A stretch of DNA of 64,000 bases, taken from Amborella trichopoda. Taxonomy: Eukaryota; Streptophyta; Magnoliopsida; Amborellales; Amborellaceae. The stretch is taken from assembly GCF_000471905.2 (NCBI RefSeq), contig NW_006498220.1, positions 1,515,958-1,579,957 of the forward strand, read 5' to 3'. Positions 1 through 11,499 of the stretch are shown here, piece after piece (the first letter of the stretch is position 1; every line of letters begins with the position of its first letter). The translations under genes were made by a program, and so were the position numbers. The notes beneath the pieces were generated by a model, which worked only from the letters and a program-made list of their open reading frames with translations, ran no database searches and was not told the DNA's origin.

Positions 1-136
1 ACTCAGACTGGCTCGTGTGGGTGCCTTCTTAGTTTATAAAGGAAGCCCCCCAGCTACTTTAGCTGGTTCGGAATCGCCTCCCTTAACCTGTGATCACCTT
101 GTTTTCTACACAACACTATTATAGTTAACTTGCAAG

Positions 137-164
137 ACAAATGGGCCGAAAGGCCCACCCTTGT
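137..164 (-). other. Conserved LTR stem-loop (copy A)
   Basis: An inverted repeat pairs GGGCC with GGCCC around a 4-nt loop, and an outer ACAA/TTGT helix extends it. The same hairpin occurs in the Tat LTRs at 11151-11177, 26472-26501 and 35714-35727. Copy A has a C-G pair where two other copies have T-A, which is a compensatory change. It lies in the downstream (R/U5) part of the LTR, so it would be in the transcript. Confidence 0.6.
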
Positions 165-1415
165 ATTAGGGCAACACACATTCACATGGCTAAGAATGTG
201 AGCAGTTAGAGTGATGAAGTGGAAAGTCCAAATAAAGATAGAAAAGAGAAGAAAACTTGATAAAGAGGCGAGACTAGCGTGACAGTTGGAAAGTAACCGA
301 CTCAGAGTGGTAACAAGATGGCCATGGTACTCGGCAATACTACTTAAAATCGAGGCCAATATGGTAGTGTTAAGCCATGTCTACCCTCAATCAAGTGAGA
401 AGAAAAAAGAAAAATAAGAAAGGGAATGAAGAGAGAGAGAGAGCAAGATGACGGAGGGAGGAAGAATCCAGACGGCTATGGGCCTCGCCGTTGGCATCAT
501 GAGAAGACACCGCGTCCCTCGTGGGCGGCTATGGCTTCTGGTGAGGCTCACGTAGATAGCTCCCTGTGAGGCACACAATGCTAGATGTGGGACACGAGAG
601 AAACCCAAGGACGGCAAGAAGCATCGTCGTTGGCAACGTGAGAAGGCCACATGTCTCTTACGGACGGCGATAGCTTCTAATGAGGCGCACAATGATAATT
701 TCTCATGGTTCATGGGACAATTACCTCTCCTGGAGCGCTCGTCGATAGGCACGGAGCACAAGGGAATCTTGCTCATGATGATAAATGCAGAGAGGCACGG
801 AAGGAGCCTGCGCGTGGCGATGGGCACCGAGCGAACAGAAGAAGCCTATGCATGGCGATAGGTGCCGGGTGCAAAAGACAAGCTCACAGAAGGCGATGGG
901 TATTGTCGCGAGCCTTCACGGACGGCGACGGACATCGCCGCCTACAATCGTCATGCGGCAAGGTGAAGCTCCCATTGACGGCAATAAGCTTCGCTACCTG
1001 CGTTCCTTGTTGAGACGTCTAGGGCACACCTGTGGACGACGATGAGCAGCACCATCTACGAATCTCATCGAGAGATGGAGACGCGAAAACGAAAGAGGAA
1101 AAGCAGCTCGTGCATGGTACTTCCATCTCTATACGCGACCTGTGGAATTATAGGAAGGAGAAAAAAGGAAAGAAAGAGGCATGCAGGGCACTGCCACTGC
1201 CGTACATGGCCTTTGAGGGAGGCTCAAACGAAGAAGAAGAAAAAGCGAGAGAAAATTTACTTTGAGCCTAGGGGTACCGGTTCAAAAGTTTCCCTCTCCT
1301 TACTCTGTCGCTTCAAACGTGACCCAACAATGAGAAGAAAGAGAAACTTTATTAAGTAAAAACACTCTCTTTTGTGAAGGGTTTAAGCCTTTTTGCGTAC
1401 AATGATAATACAAGG

Positions 1416-1450
1416 TATAAATAGAAGTGTGCCCAAACATGGGTGGATGA
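1416..1450 (-). promoter_or_regulatory. LTR core promoter, copy A (TATA plus upstream box)
   Basis: On the minus strand the box TCCACCCATGTTT (1436-1448 region) precedes a TATTTATA-type TATA box at about 1416-1423. The same box and spacing occur in the four other Tat LTR copies in this window, which supports a real core promoter for the element's transcript. The TATA of this copy has a base change from the usual CTATATATA. Confidence 0.65.
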
Positions 1451-3406
1451 TTAAAATTAAACCTAATTACTGAAAATTAAGATTTAATTGAATTTAAAGA
1501 AATTAGAAATTAGGGTAGAAAATGCTAGATTTTTCCCTTCCTAACAATTTATGAAATTTCAGAACCATCCATGTGTTCCCCTATAACGTGCATGATTTTT
1601 CATGAATGATCCGGGGTTATTATGATGCCCGGTTGATCTAAAGATGATTGTTTTCTTGTAGGGCTCAGCATGGCGATCGATTTGATACAAAATTCGAGCC
1701 CTGGATCTTGTTTTTAGGGCACGATCATGTGACTTGAAATTTGACTGACTCTTGAAACTTCAGATCGATAGTGTGCTCGTTCCATGATTTTTTCTGTGAT
1801 TTCTTAGCAGGATCACACTGAACATGCTGTCACGATCGCGGGGCAACAAACGTAGCTTGATTCCGCCCAAGTGAAGATTTTGTAAGTTTGAAATTTTGGT
1901 TAAAATCGGGAATTCTAGCTACGAAATTTGCAGTCACTTCATTGGGTTCATGTGCAGAATCCGACTGTTCATCATGTACGGGGTTCGGGTCGGAGATAGC
2001 TCGAGACCTTACGCACACAATAGAATTGGTTTCACATCGATCAAGCTTGTGAGTGGCATGATTTCACTCAAGCAAGCCACGACGCTGCTGAATTTTTTGC
2101 ACTATCTTCACGGATCAGTAACTTCTCTCTAGCTTTTCTTCGTGCTCAGGTGTCATCGTGGGGCGTGCCAAATATCGAAACGCTCGTCTTGATGAGATGA
2201 ACATACTCACCAAATTTGAGCGCAATCCCAGTTGAGATGGGTGAGTTATGAATGTCAAAAGCCACTATTTGTGACTGTCCCTTTAATGGTGTGAAGTTGC
2301 AGGGTGGCTGCACGGGAATAGCATGCGGCTCCTCCTGTTTCGCTCTTTCACCTATAACTTCTTCCTTGGATGTCCACTCAAGCTAAAATTTGACCCCTAG
2401 GGTTTTTCAACTGTTTTGAATCCAATGACAGTGGCCTGACAGAGAATCGAGACACTGAAAATATAGCTCTAGTTATAGGGTCCGTTTCATGGTGCTAGAG
2501 GTTGATTCTGTCGAAACTATTTCTCAGTCTGCACTACCTTAAACATGTCATAATGAGATGAAACTTGGCAGGATACTTTTGAGAATCCTTATGAAGATAT
2601 CAGACAGTTCTAGGGCTATTCTGAGACTGTCAGAATTTCCACTGTATGTTGGCCTTTTCTGACCAAGGACTAATGATGATGAAAAATGTCTTCAAACAGC
2701 ATGCCCCGTGGAATGTTGTGCTTTGAGAGAAGCAAGACGTACAATCATTTTCGAAATTTCCCTCGACTAGCCACATGACTACATGAATGTAGAGGAAATC
2801 CAAGCAATGCAGTAACCAAGGTACTCAGACGTTTGGTGTAAGGTGCAGGTCCATCTGTGGAGGCTTTAGGGGGAGAAGAGGCTTTTGAGGGATCCTATCA
2901 AAGTCCTTACCCTCGAGGGACTATTTGCTATTCTAATAGCTTGAGGATTTTGTTGGGACCTCATTGGGGACCTATTTGGAGGCCAAATGTTATGAACCTT
3001 TCGTCAAAATTGTTCGCTGCTACACTAGGGTTGCTTTTGATGATCAGGGTATCTGTATAGGTCCCATCCAGCGGGGTCCAATCGGGGGCTTCTGACCTAA
3101 CCCAAAAGTCGGGGTCTATCGGTTAGAGAGAATTTTGGCGAGGCGGCCTCGTGGACCCCATCCTGTCGGGTCTAGTTGAAAATCTGGGCCTGTCAGCTAA
3201 GGAAGGGTTTAGGCGAGGCGACCTCATGGTAAGGAATAACCTTGAGGTCTTTGGTAGATTACGCTTTGGCTTCGTCAGTTTCTTGCCTTCGTGGGGATTT
3301 TCGTGGGGATCTTTAGCATTTTGGAGGGATCTTTCGGTCATCGTCCTCACCCTCTAGGACTCTCGTTATTCTTAGAGGTGACTTGAGAGATCTTATGAGG
3401 CTCTCA

Positions 3407-5440
3407 CTCCCAGATGAATCAGATTTTAAGTAGACCCATGGTTCCTTCCGTTGAAACCAAGAGAAGCCCAGATTCAGAGAAGTTCTAAATCACGCCAGAC
3501 TCATCATTTTCACATAAGGCATCCACTATAGCACGACCTAGTGTCCAACTTCTCCTGCAAAGAAGGTGCTCGCAAAACCAGAAAAACCTGGGTTTAAGAA
3601 GAAGAAGCCTCGAATCCAGTAAAGCACAGTTCAACATTCGAGCATCGGATCACCGCAGGGATGAGTTCAATGCAACCACCTTGCAAAGAGCTGAAAAGTG
3701 GTATAACTCTTGCATTTAATCCATGGTCCGATGAATACAAGTCCGCATATCATAGAAGAAATAAATCTGCCAAGTTGTCGGAATCTTTCTTTCTGATGAC
3801 CTCCCAAATTAGGCAAAAGCGCAAACAAAAAATGCATCAACCCAAACTTGATGCAAAATGAATACGACTGCCTCTTCTCTAGTTTGCAAGCGAAGCCAAG
3901 AGTCAGAACATCGCGAGTCGAAGTGCTTTGGGGAACAAAGTTCACAAATCTGGCCAAACTTCCACCCCATGGGAAAAGGCCACCACAACAGACTAAAGGG
4001 CATCAAAATGCTCAGAGTCACAAGGACATTGAAGATATGATCAAGAATCATCTGAAACATCATGCAAGTTACAGAAAAATCTTTCAAGATCTGGCCATGG
4101 CATAACAACCTTCATGCAGGGACGACTTCGTCATTATAGGAAACGATCTCAGGGACATTTTGATCATTATGCCTAATTTTGAGATTTCTTCCTAATTTCT
4201 TAAGTTGTAATTAAGCTTTGTTTTTTAGTGTTCATCCCTGTTTGGTGAATCCTCTATATAAGCAAGCTTAAGTCACTTGTAAAAAAGGCTGGAAAAATCT
4301 TTGGGTAAGGTATTTACCCATTATAAAATAGAGGCATTACGTTTATCGTTTGCTTTTGAGTCCTTAGTTCTATCAGGAGGAGAGAGAAAACTTTGAGAGA
4401 GAGAAAAATACCCCTGATCGTGTGGGTTCACAAATGCCTCTGAGTGTACTGACTCCTTCCTCTCTCTTAAAACGGGTCATGCCCCAATCCTTCTCTCTCT
4501 CTCTCTCTCTTGCCTCTTGTGTGATACATCATGTATACCGAGCAACCCATGTCGCCAACAGATGCACGGACACGAGCGAACCCACATGCCCTAACCCTTG
4601 GGTTCTCTCACACCCCTCCATTAGCCAGCCAGCCCCTCCCTTGAGGCAATAACCATAAGGAGGGATACTCGGATCCGATACCAATCTAAAGCAACAAAGA
4701 GAGAGTAGAGAGCCTAAAGAGAGTCTTCGTCCAAACCACGCTGGCACACAGCCGAAAGGCTTCGTAACTGTTTTAATAAGGCTAACCATCCGGACATGTC
4801 CCACGAACCTCAAGCGGCGAGGTTAGCATCCTAAAGAGCTCCCGCCATAAAAGATCTCTCATTGTTGGTGCCTATCTGCCCACAGGAGCCCCGCACGCCC
4901 ATGCGAACCCCCTCACCAGTGCACGCCCTCATCTCCTTGAGCAAGCGACCCCAGGGTTGTCTAAGAGAGGGTTCTTGTCACAACCCACCGTGAACTAGGC
5001 CCGACCACTTGTATGAATGGAGTAAAGGATGAAGCCTCTTTTTTATGATCTTGGTACATCACGTTTATTGGGGAAATGGGTAAATTTCCATAATGGATGT
5101 CAAAGAGATCACTTTTCCATATCTCTTTTCTTCTTGGAACATGATGAAGTGATACTGTCATGTCTTTCACTTTTTCATGAGAGGTTTGAGTTTTCTCTCT
5201 CGGATTAGGATTTGTAATCGCTTTCCTAGGCAACATCAACTCTTGAGAGCGCACTAGGTCCGTGAAATAATACTTCATATCAGCATAATGTGACTCAATA
5301 GTGGGAAACTATCTTTTATCAGCATATACCATATTGTTTGAAGTCATTTTCCATCACTTGTATCCCCAATGTGAATAAGGAGAGAGCAGTTCGTGACCTA
5401 GGTCCGTAGGTACTAAAATGCCTGTGGACAATGGAAGCCA
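3407..5440. other. Unassigned region between LTR copies A and B
   Basis: About 2 kb without a recognisable domain. Weak plus-strand frames (3661-3861, 3848-4105) and a minus-strand frame (4961-5278) are present, but none has a motif I can assign. A promoter-like stretch lies at 4190-4340. A short (CT)n run is at about 4493-4510. A minus-strand TGGTATCGGATC at 4672-4683 resembles the initiator-Met tRNA primer site (10 of 12 positions). The right limit is where similarity to the Tat LTR begins, at about 5440. Confidence 0.4.
4252..4262 (+). promoter_or_regulatory. TATA box of a pararetrovirus-like or LTR-like promoter
   Basis: CTCTATATAAG sits in a context reminiscent of plant pararetrovirus (Caulimoviridae) or LTR promoters. 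Upstream is a T-rich stretch ending in TTTTTTAGTGTTCAT. Downstream are a GCTTAAG/TTGTAAAAAAGG stretch and a purine-rich leader (4375-4410). No viral domain is recognisable nearby, so origin is open. It may equally be a fragment of an unrelated LTR. Confidence 0.3.
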
Positions 5441-8355
5441 TAGGACATTAAGCCTTGATTCGAAAGTTGAATTTTCATCAGTCTCAGAATGGATCGAGAA
5501 CATGTAAGATTATGGCTAAGGGTATCTTAGGAACACCTTCCAAGTTTCGTCGCATTCCGACCAGTTTAAGGTAGTGCAGACGATAAAACAGTTTTGGGAA
5601 ATCTTGCTTCTCTCATTCTCAAAATAGTCTTTGAACTACAACACTATTATTGGATCGTCAGATGATCTTCAAACCATCACCATTGGATTTAGAATAGTCA
5701 TAAACCCTTGAGTACCAGTTTTTGGTGTGTTTGGACGCTTTTAGAGCAAGTTAAGACCAAATTACCAAAAATGGATAGGGCGTACACTATTATGGTGCTC
5801 CCTCAGTTAACCAATTTCTATTAATGGAAACTGTGCATCACCAATTCGGGGACAAATTTCACAAGATCATATCTTCTTCATACCGAGTTAGATCGAGCCC
5901 AAATTTTGAGAGCACGTTTGTGTCGTTGACCCGATCGATTTGATATGTGACACACACAATGATATGGTCCGAGCTGGGAGAAATCAAAGAGAGAAGTTTG
6001 CCCAAAAAACTCGAAAGTTACAAGGAAATTCTGGCCATGTGTCTCACTGATCAAACTCCAATGTCACAGTGCTCGCGCATCAGATCGACCTCCAACTAAA
6101 CCAATTACGAGCACGAGGTTAGAGGCTTCATCTAAGTCGAACCTCGCACGTGATGGACGGTGAGATTCTACATATGATGAGTCAGAAGTTATTGCAATTC
6201 TAGCCACCAGAATCCTTTTTCCGACCAAAGTTTCCTAATTTGGAAAACAGTCATCAGGGCATCAAATCGAGCCGTTCTTTTTACGGACCGATTGGGGAAA
6301 CTTGCTCGTTACTCTAAAATGAATAAAAAAACAAAAAACACTGATAAAAGAGCTAAATATTAAAAGTAAGATTACACGTTTTTCCTTATTTTTGCCACGT
6401 CGTGATCATGGTTTAAAATTCAGATCCATGGCTCGAAATTGGTACCAAAATGTTCGTCTTCTTGAACTCATCAAGAAAATAGTAATATTTCAGCCGGATG
6501 GTCATCGAAAAAGCCCCGAATCAACCATAGAAATTCCGCATGATTGAACGCCGATTATAGGGACTGATTTGAAATTACTCAGATTGTTGGTGCATGGGCA
6601 AAATCGTCATTTTGTCTCATTTTTTTCGATTTTCTTTAATTATTTTAATTCTTAATTTCTATCAATTAGGTTCAGTTTTAGTCATCCACCCATGTTTGGG
6701 TCCCACTTCTATATATACAAGCACATATCTCATTATAAAGGGCCCACTTTGGCTTAATAAAAATCTCATATTTCGTTCACTGTTGAGTCACATTTGAGAG
6801 AGAGAGAGAGAGGAGAGAGAAAATTTGAATAAGTACCCTTAGAATTAAAGGTAGGTTTCTCTCTCCTCTTTATCTTTCTCTTTACTCTCTCCTCTTTCTC
6901 TCTCCTCTTCCTCTCTCCTCTTTCTCTCTCCTCTTTCTTTCTTTCTCCCTCTTCCACTCTCCTATTTCTTCTTTCTCCTCTCTATGTTTCCACTATAGTA
7001 CCCACTGTAGAGCATGACATTTCTCTCTCTTCTCTCTCTTCTCTTTCTCTCCCTTCTCTCTTTCTCTCTTCTCTCTCTTTCCCTCTCTTCTCTCTTTATC
7101 TCTCTCATTTTCTGTCTCTTCTCTTTCTCTCTCTCTTTCACTCTCTTCTCTCTTTCTCTCTTCTCTCTTCTCTCTGTCTCTCTTTCTCTCTTCTCATTTT
7201 CTCTCTCTTCTCTCTTTCTCTCCTCTCTCTATCTGACTCGACAGTACCCAGTGCCCAGCACGACATGTCTTTTTCTTAAAACCTTAACTATTACATGCTC
7301 CCTCATGTTCATTCTTTCGTTCTTTTTTTTTGTGCTCCTTCACGCTTCGTCCTCTCTTCTTAAACTTCTGCACGTCCACCTTCCTGAGGTGCACCCTCAT
7401 ACTTGCCGCATGAACACCTTCCCCTGGTGCACCTCGTGACCACCATCTCCCGGTGCACCCTCGCGACCACCTCTTATTACCGTGTGCCACCTCTTACTGC
7501 GGTACGCCAAGCCCTCCACTGTTGAGCCACACCTCACTCTGCCATGAGCACCACCACTGTCATGCGTCAATCTCATGGCTTCATCTCAGTCTCCATCCTC
7601 TTCTTCACCACCTACTATTCTTCTCTCACTACTCTCTGTTATTGCAGCCCCACATCTCTTCACCTCCAACTCACCCACAACCAGGCAGCCACCCTCTTCT
7701 CTTGTCATCTGCCTGCAACCTCCGTCTCCCCCAACCTCATCCCTTTCTTGCATCCACCTCGCAGGCAACATCCCTTCTTTCTTCGCTGCTCCTTGTCCCC
7801 CTCAACATCCACACCAGCCTCTCTTCCTTGACACCACCTCCACCTCATTGTTGCACCTTCTCGCATCAGCTGCAACCTCTCCATCAACCTATAAACCAGA
7901 AATCACCCTTACTGCACCACACTACTGTCACCGCTCTCCCCTCAATCACTCACCTCCCCTACTTCACCCTACTAGAAACCTAACTTCCCTTATTCTCCAC
8001 TTCACTTGCTTACAACAAGGCTGCGAGCCATCTCCGCCCCTGTTCTCTGACATCTCCGCCCCTGTACTCCGCCTCTCTTTGCTTCCTGCCATCTCCACCC
8101 TTGTCCTCAGGCACCTCCGACTCTCTCAACCAAGCCCCTTTCCTCGCTCTCAGCCACCTTCGCTTACTCTTTCCAAATTCTCTCTCTCAATATCTCTCCA
8201 AAAAACCCAACCATACCTCTACAGTCAGCCATTGTCCTCTCCCTCTCTCTTCAAAGAATCCCACCATAAACACCCCTCATGCTCATCTCTCCTGTGCTCT
8301 CTTCGCCCTGCTCCCTCACGACATTTTCTCTCATTAAAACCTCCCTAAACAAAAA
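5440..8355 (+). mobile_element. Tat element B, 5' LTR, first part
   Basis: Similarity to the 3' LTR (23273-26071) begins at about 5440: the stretch ending AAGGTAGTGCAGAC near 5570 matches AAGGCAGTGCAGAC near 23970. It continues through the TATA region. The first roughly 600-700 bp of the LTR are missing, so the 5' target duplication is lost. Downstream of TATA comes AAAG followed by GTAGGT at 6851 (splice-donor-like). A pyrimidine-rich tract of about 1.5 kb follows (6855-8350), with CT-rich runs at 7018-7240. The long serine/proline/leucine frames at 7014-8348 are low-complexity shadows, not genes. A Tekay solo LTR interrupts the LTR at 8356. Confidence 0.75.
6683..6718 (+). promoter_or_regulatory. 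LTR core promoter, element B 5' LTR
   Basis: TCCACCCATGTTT is followed about 10 bp later by TCTATATATAC, the best-preserved TATA box among the five copies. Transcription of B would be expected to start about 30 bp downstream, just before the GA/CT-rich leader. Confidence 0.7.
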
Positions 8356-11073
8356 TGTCATAACCCCTAACCCCTGCCATCCCAACTGGAGGGCGATAGA
8401 GTGCAGCATCGTGACCGGAGGTCGCGTATGTCACTCAAGTGGGAGTGGCATCAACACATGTTACAAATGCGGAATCAAAGCAAACCACGAGAAATAGATA
8501 AAACTCATCCAACAAGCACAAAAGACTGAATAATTTAAAACCATTAAGTCTTTCATTCAACTCCAAAGTCTTTACAATATATTTTAAGGCGTATAAGCTT
8601 GACATTTCATCTCATTACATCAAAACACCATAATGGCCTTCCCCTAAAACACCTACAATGCAGGAAGGAAATCCTTGACAAGTCTAAACTCCAAGTGCTT
8701 GCTATCACTGGTCTTCTACTCACCACTCGCAGTCAGGCACTATCACTCTGTACATATGAAAAAAACAGATGGGATGAGCTAAATCACTACCCTTGCATTC
8801 CCGTCTATATGCATATACATAATAACATGGTCTATGATTCATCAGAAATCACATTGGCCTCACAGAGTAAGGTCACCCATCATAGTGCATATAAATGCTG
8901 TATAGAGAGTGTGAGGTTCAGTTAACGGAGCATTACTTGTTCCCAAGATGGAATTTACATTATGCATATTACAGTTACAATCAAATGTTCATATAGAATA
9001 CTTAATTCAGACAGACAGAGCAAACTTATTTACTCCCAAAGAAGAAGCCATATCGATCAGGTTAAGTCAATCCTGTAACTTGGGACATCTACCCTCACTC
9101 AAGAGGGAGGATAATGACAAGTGGATGTCCCACTTTGTAATATCCTCACTCATACACACATCCCCAGCGTACTTTGGGGTTTTTTGATAGGTTGTGGCCT
9201 TGGAAGACACGACCCTCTCCTTACACCCTTAGGCGAGACGGTGTTACATTGCCTTTAGAGGACCCAATGCATAGTGCCCATGACATCTTGGGGGGCGTGA
9301 CCCTCCTTATTACTTACAGTCACCTCTCGACTCCACTCCTATCATAGGAGTCGAGGTATAGTGTATCCAACTATCAGTGGAGGACCCATTGCGTAGTGGT
9401 CATATCACAAATATCTATGTTCATAAAATAGAAATCAGAATAGTCACTACCAATGGGGAACCCATTGCGTAGCATTCATTATACATATCACAGTATTCAT
9501 ATAATAGAATCAAATAGTACACTACCAATGGAGGACCCATTGCGTAGTGTTCATTGCACATATGGCAGTGTTCTTATAAAAGAATTAGACAGTACACTAT
9601 CAATGGAGAACCCATTGCGTAGTGTTCATTACACATATCACAATATTAATTATTCATATAACAAAATCTCAGCACCATATTTGCAGGGTAACAATATCAG
9701 TATCACATGACAACATTCTTAGTATCACAGAAAGTCAGTATCAGTATCACGGAATGACAATGTCAATGCCACATTTCTTGCAATTTCAAGCAGTGATGTT
9801 TGATCACAAATAAGGTCTTAACTTTCAATTCGTTGGGAATTTAAAGAATAAGGTCACAACTTTCAATTCGTGGTTTCAAAACCAATTTTACACTAGACAC
9901 ACATATCTTTCAAATGGGGGTGGTTTTTAAAAGCAATCGGACCTCGTTTAGTCCCCCAAAATTTCAAGAAAATGGAGGCATTTTATCAGAAATCTGTTAT
10001 ACAGTAAAAGCAGTAACATGTCTTTAAAATTAATTCCATATCTCTCAATCAAGAAGAAATTTTGAAATATATTTAAAATGTGATTTCAAGCTTACTCATA
10101 ATCTTTCAAATGGTGGTGGTTTGGAAGAAAACAAACTTCATTTGGTCATTCAAAACCCATGACATCAGGGACATCAGTTCTGCATTTTTACTAAAACTAT
10201 CCACAGTGACCTACTGGCATATTTTGCAACATAACTCTACATGAAAATAGAATTTGAGTAAGATTTGAAATATGGACATTATAATAGACTCAGATATCTT
10301 TTCAATGGCAGTGGTTTGAGGCCAATTGGACCTCGTTTGATAGGCCAACAATGGATTACAAGAACATGGAACCTTCTTGGAAATTGCAGCATAGTTACAA
10401 TCTCGCACAATATGACCATCAATTGGCCTCTAATTGTACAAATTTTAACACAAACCTTCCACTTCCAATAGATACACAAGAACAAAAAATTCCAAACTTT
10501 TATGGACAAACAAGGAAGATTGATGCTCATTGTGGTCATGCAAAGGCAAGTCACATGGCTGGAAAACTTACGGCATAACAATAGGCATAACATAACTCAC
10601 ACTACTATTAACATGCTTAATTCATGGCCAACTCACACCTAAGGACCTACAAGGTAATAATCCACTTACCTTAAGTGTATTGTGCCGCCAAATACTTCTT
10701 CCACAGCCTTCTTCAACTCCAACAATGGTTGTTCAAACATTGAGCTAAAGGACTTCTTCCAAGTTCTCCAAATTGTCTTAGAGGAAGAGAGATGAGGAGG
10801 AAGTGAAGTGTCATGAGAGTGAGAGGAGAGGGCTTAAGTACCCATGGGTTTTTCCTCCTTCTGCCTCCTCGTTCTTTTTCTCTTCGTTCCCTTTCTCCTC
10901 TTCACTCTTTTCTCTCCTCACTTGAATGGGGGTAGACTTAGCCTAGCGCCGCTATATCGGTCTCGGTTTAGAGTAGTATTTCTACTGTGCAGCTTTGGAA
11001 CACCATTACCGTCTTGCTACCACTTCAAGTCGGTAGCTTTCCGGTCGGCATGCTAGTCTCGCCCGTTTGTCAA
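8356..11073 (-). mobile_element. Tekay-type solo LTR inserted in the 5' LTR of element B
   Basis: On the minus strand this copy ends ...GGGGTTATGACA, like the Tekay LTR ends at 41897 and 52506. It shares their downstream block: the CCACTTGAGTGACATAC region near 8430-8460, the hairpin block at 9060-9370, and CACTACGCAATGGG. The U3/R side near 10700-10850 (ACTTAAG, CT-rich, then CAACCATTGTTGG) matches 42930-43050. The 5' end is placed at about 11073 by alignment of TTGACAAAC with the TGTGACGACCC start at 42095, and this end is uncertain. No perfect target duplication is seen. B's LTR sequence resumes on the right, so this is an insertion. Confidence 0.7.
9365..9650 (-). repeat. Tandem repeat in the Tekay solo LTR (about 80-bp units)
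   Basis: Three to four units each contain the plus-strand string CACTACCAATGG, then GAACCCATTGCGTAG, then CATTACACATATCACA. Each unit holds an inverted repeat (CACTAC-CAATGG against CCATTG-GTAGTG around a short loop). Other Tekay LTR copies carry different arrays at nearly the same LTR position. Confidence 0.75.
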
Positions 11074-11478
11074 GTTTTCTTCTCCTTTCTCTCTTTATTG
11101 GAACCTTCCGTTTCATCACTCCCTCATATGGGCATACAATGCCCTAAGATACGGGTGGGTCTCTTCGACCCACTTGTTTTGCAAATTAACTATAGAAGTG
11201 TTGTGCAAAAAACAAGAGGATTGCAGGTCAAGGGAGGCAATTTCGAACCAGGTAAAGCAGGTGAGGGGCTTTCTTCATGATCTAAGAGGGCGCCCACGCA
11301 ATCTAGCCCGAGTAAGTCCCGAACCCACCTTAAATTCCTCTCTCATCGGTTGGTTTACCTGCCCTTGTTCTTTTGCAAGGTTCTGAGAGAGCAATCTCAA
11401 ATCCTGGGTTCGGTAAAATCCGAGATACATGTCGCCAGATCATCTAGATCAGGAAGGCAAGATCGAGGCACCTAACCA
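11074..11478 (+). mobile_element. Tat element B, 5' LTR, second part (U5 end)
   Basis: Resumes B's LTR after the Tekay insertion and ends CACCTAACCA at 11478, the same terminus as at 26071, 33052 and (minus strand) 35389. Three bases later comes a primer-binding-site-like sequence, which fixes this as a 5' LTR. It contains the stem-loop at 11151-11177, then an A-rich inverted repeat (TTGTTTTGC with GCAAAAAACAA, 11174-11214). Confidence 0.8.
11151..11177 (+). other. Conserved LTR stem-loop (element B)
   Basis: GTGGGTC pairs with GACCCAC around the loop TCTTC. The outer AC...GT flank extends it with G-T wobble positions. It corresponds to the hairpin at 137-164, with T-A in place of C-G. Confidence 0.6.
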
Positions 11479-11481
11479 GCT

Positions 11482-11499
11482 TGGCGACTCCACTGGGGA
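11482..11499 (+). other. Primer-binding site of element B
   Basis: TGGCGACTCCACTGGGGA lies 3 nt after the LTR terminus, where the 3' end of a host tRNA primes minus-strand DNA synthesis. TGGCGACTC-type sites are familiar from Tat/Ogre-like plant elements. I do not assign the tRNA identity with certainty. Confidence 0.75.

Larger units (their letters stand above)
1..3406 (-). mobile_element. Tat-lineage LTR, copy A (3' end lies beyond the window)
   Basis: Read on the minus strand, this matches the plus-strand LTR at 23273-26071 along its length: the block near 3250-3360, the TATA region near 1416, and the downstream region near 60-170. It is therefore an LTR and not a host gene. The right end is placed at 3406, where the minus strand reads TGAGAGCC, because the other copy begins TGAGATCC after the same GGGAG. 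The last roughly 180 bp (U5 end) lie left of position 1. The interior at 400-1260 is purine-rich with GGCG-type short repeats. A splice-donor-like GT on the minus strand is at 1259-1260. The open frames here are shadows of low-complexity sequence. Whether it is a solo LTR or one end of an element cannot be told. Confidence 0.75.

Noticed and set aside
54-359. 101-codon minus-strand frame near the window start
   Set aside because: It falls within LTR copy A and has no counterpart in the other LTR copies.
7014-8348. Plus-strand frames of 141, 176 and 257 codons (Ser/Pro/Leu-rich)
   Set aside because: They lie in the pyrimidine tract of B's 5' LTR. Three overlapping frames are open at once, as expected from composition.
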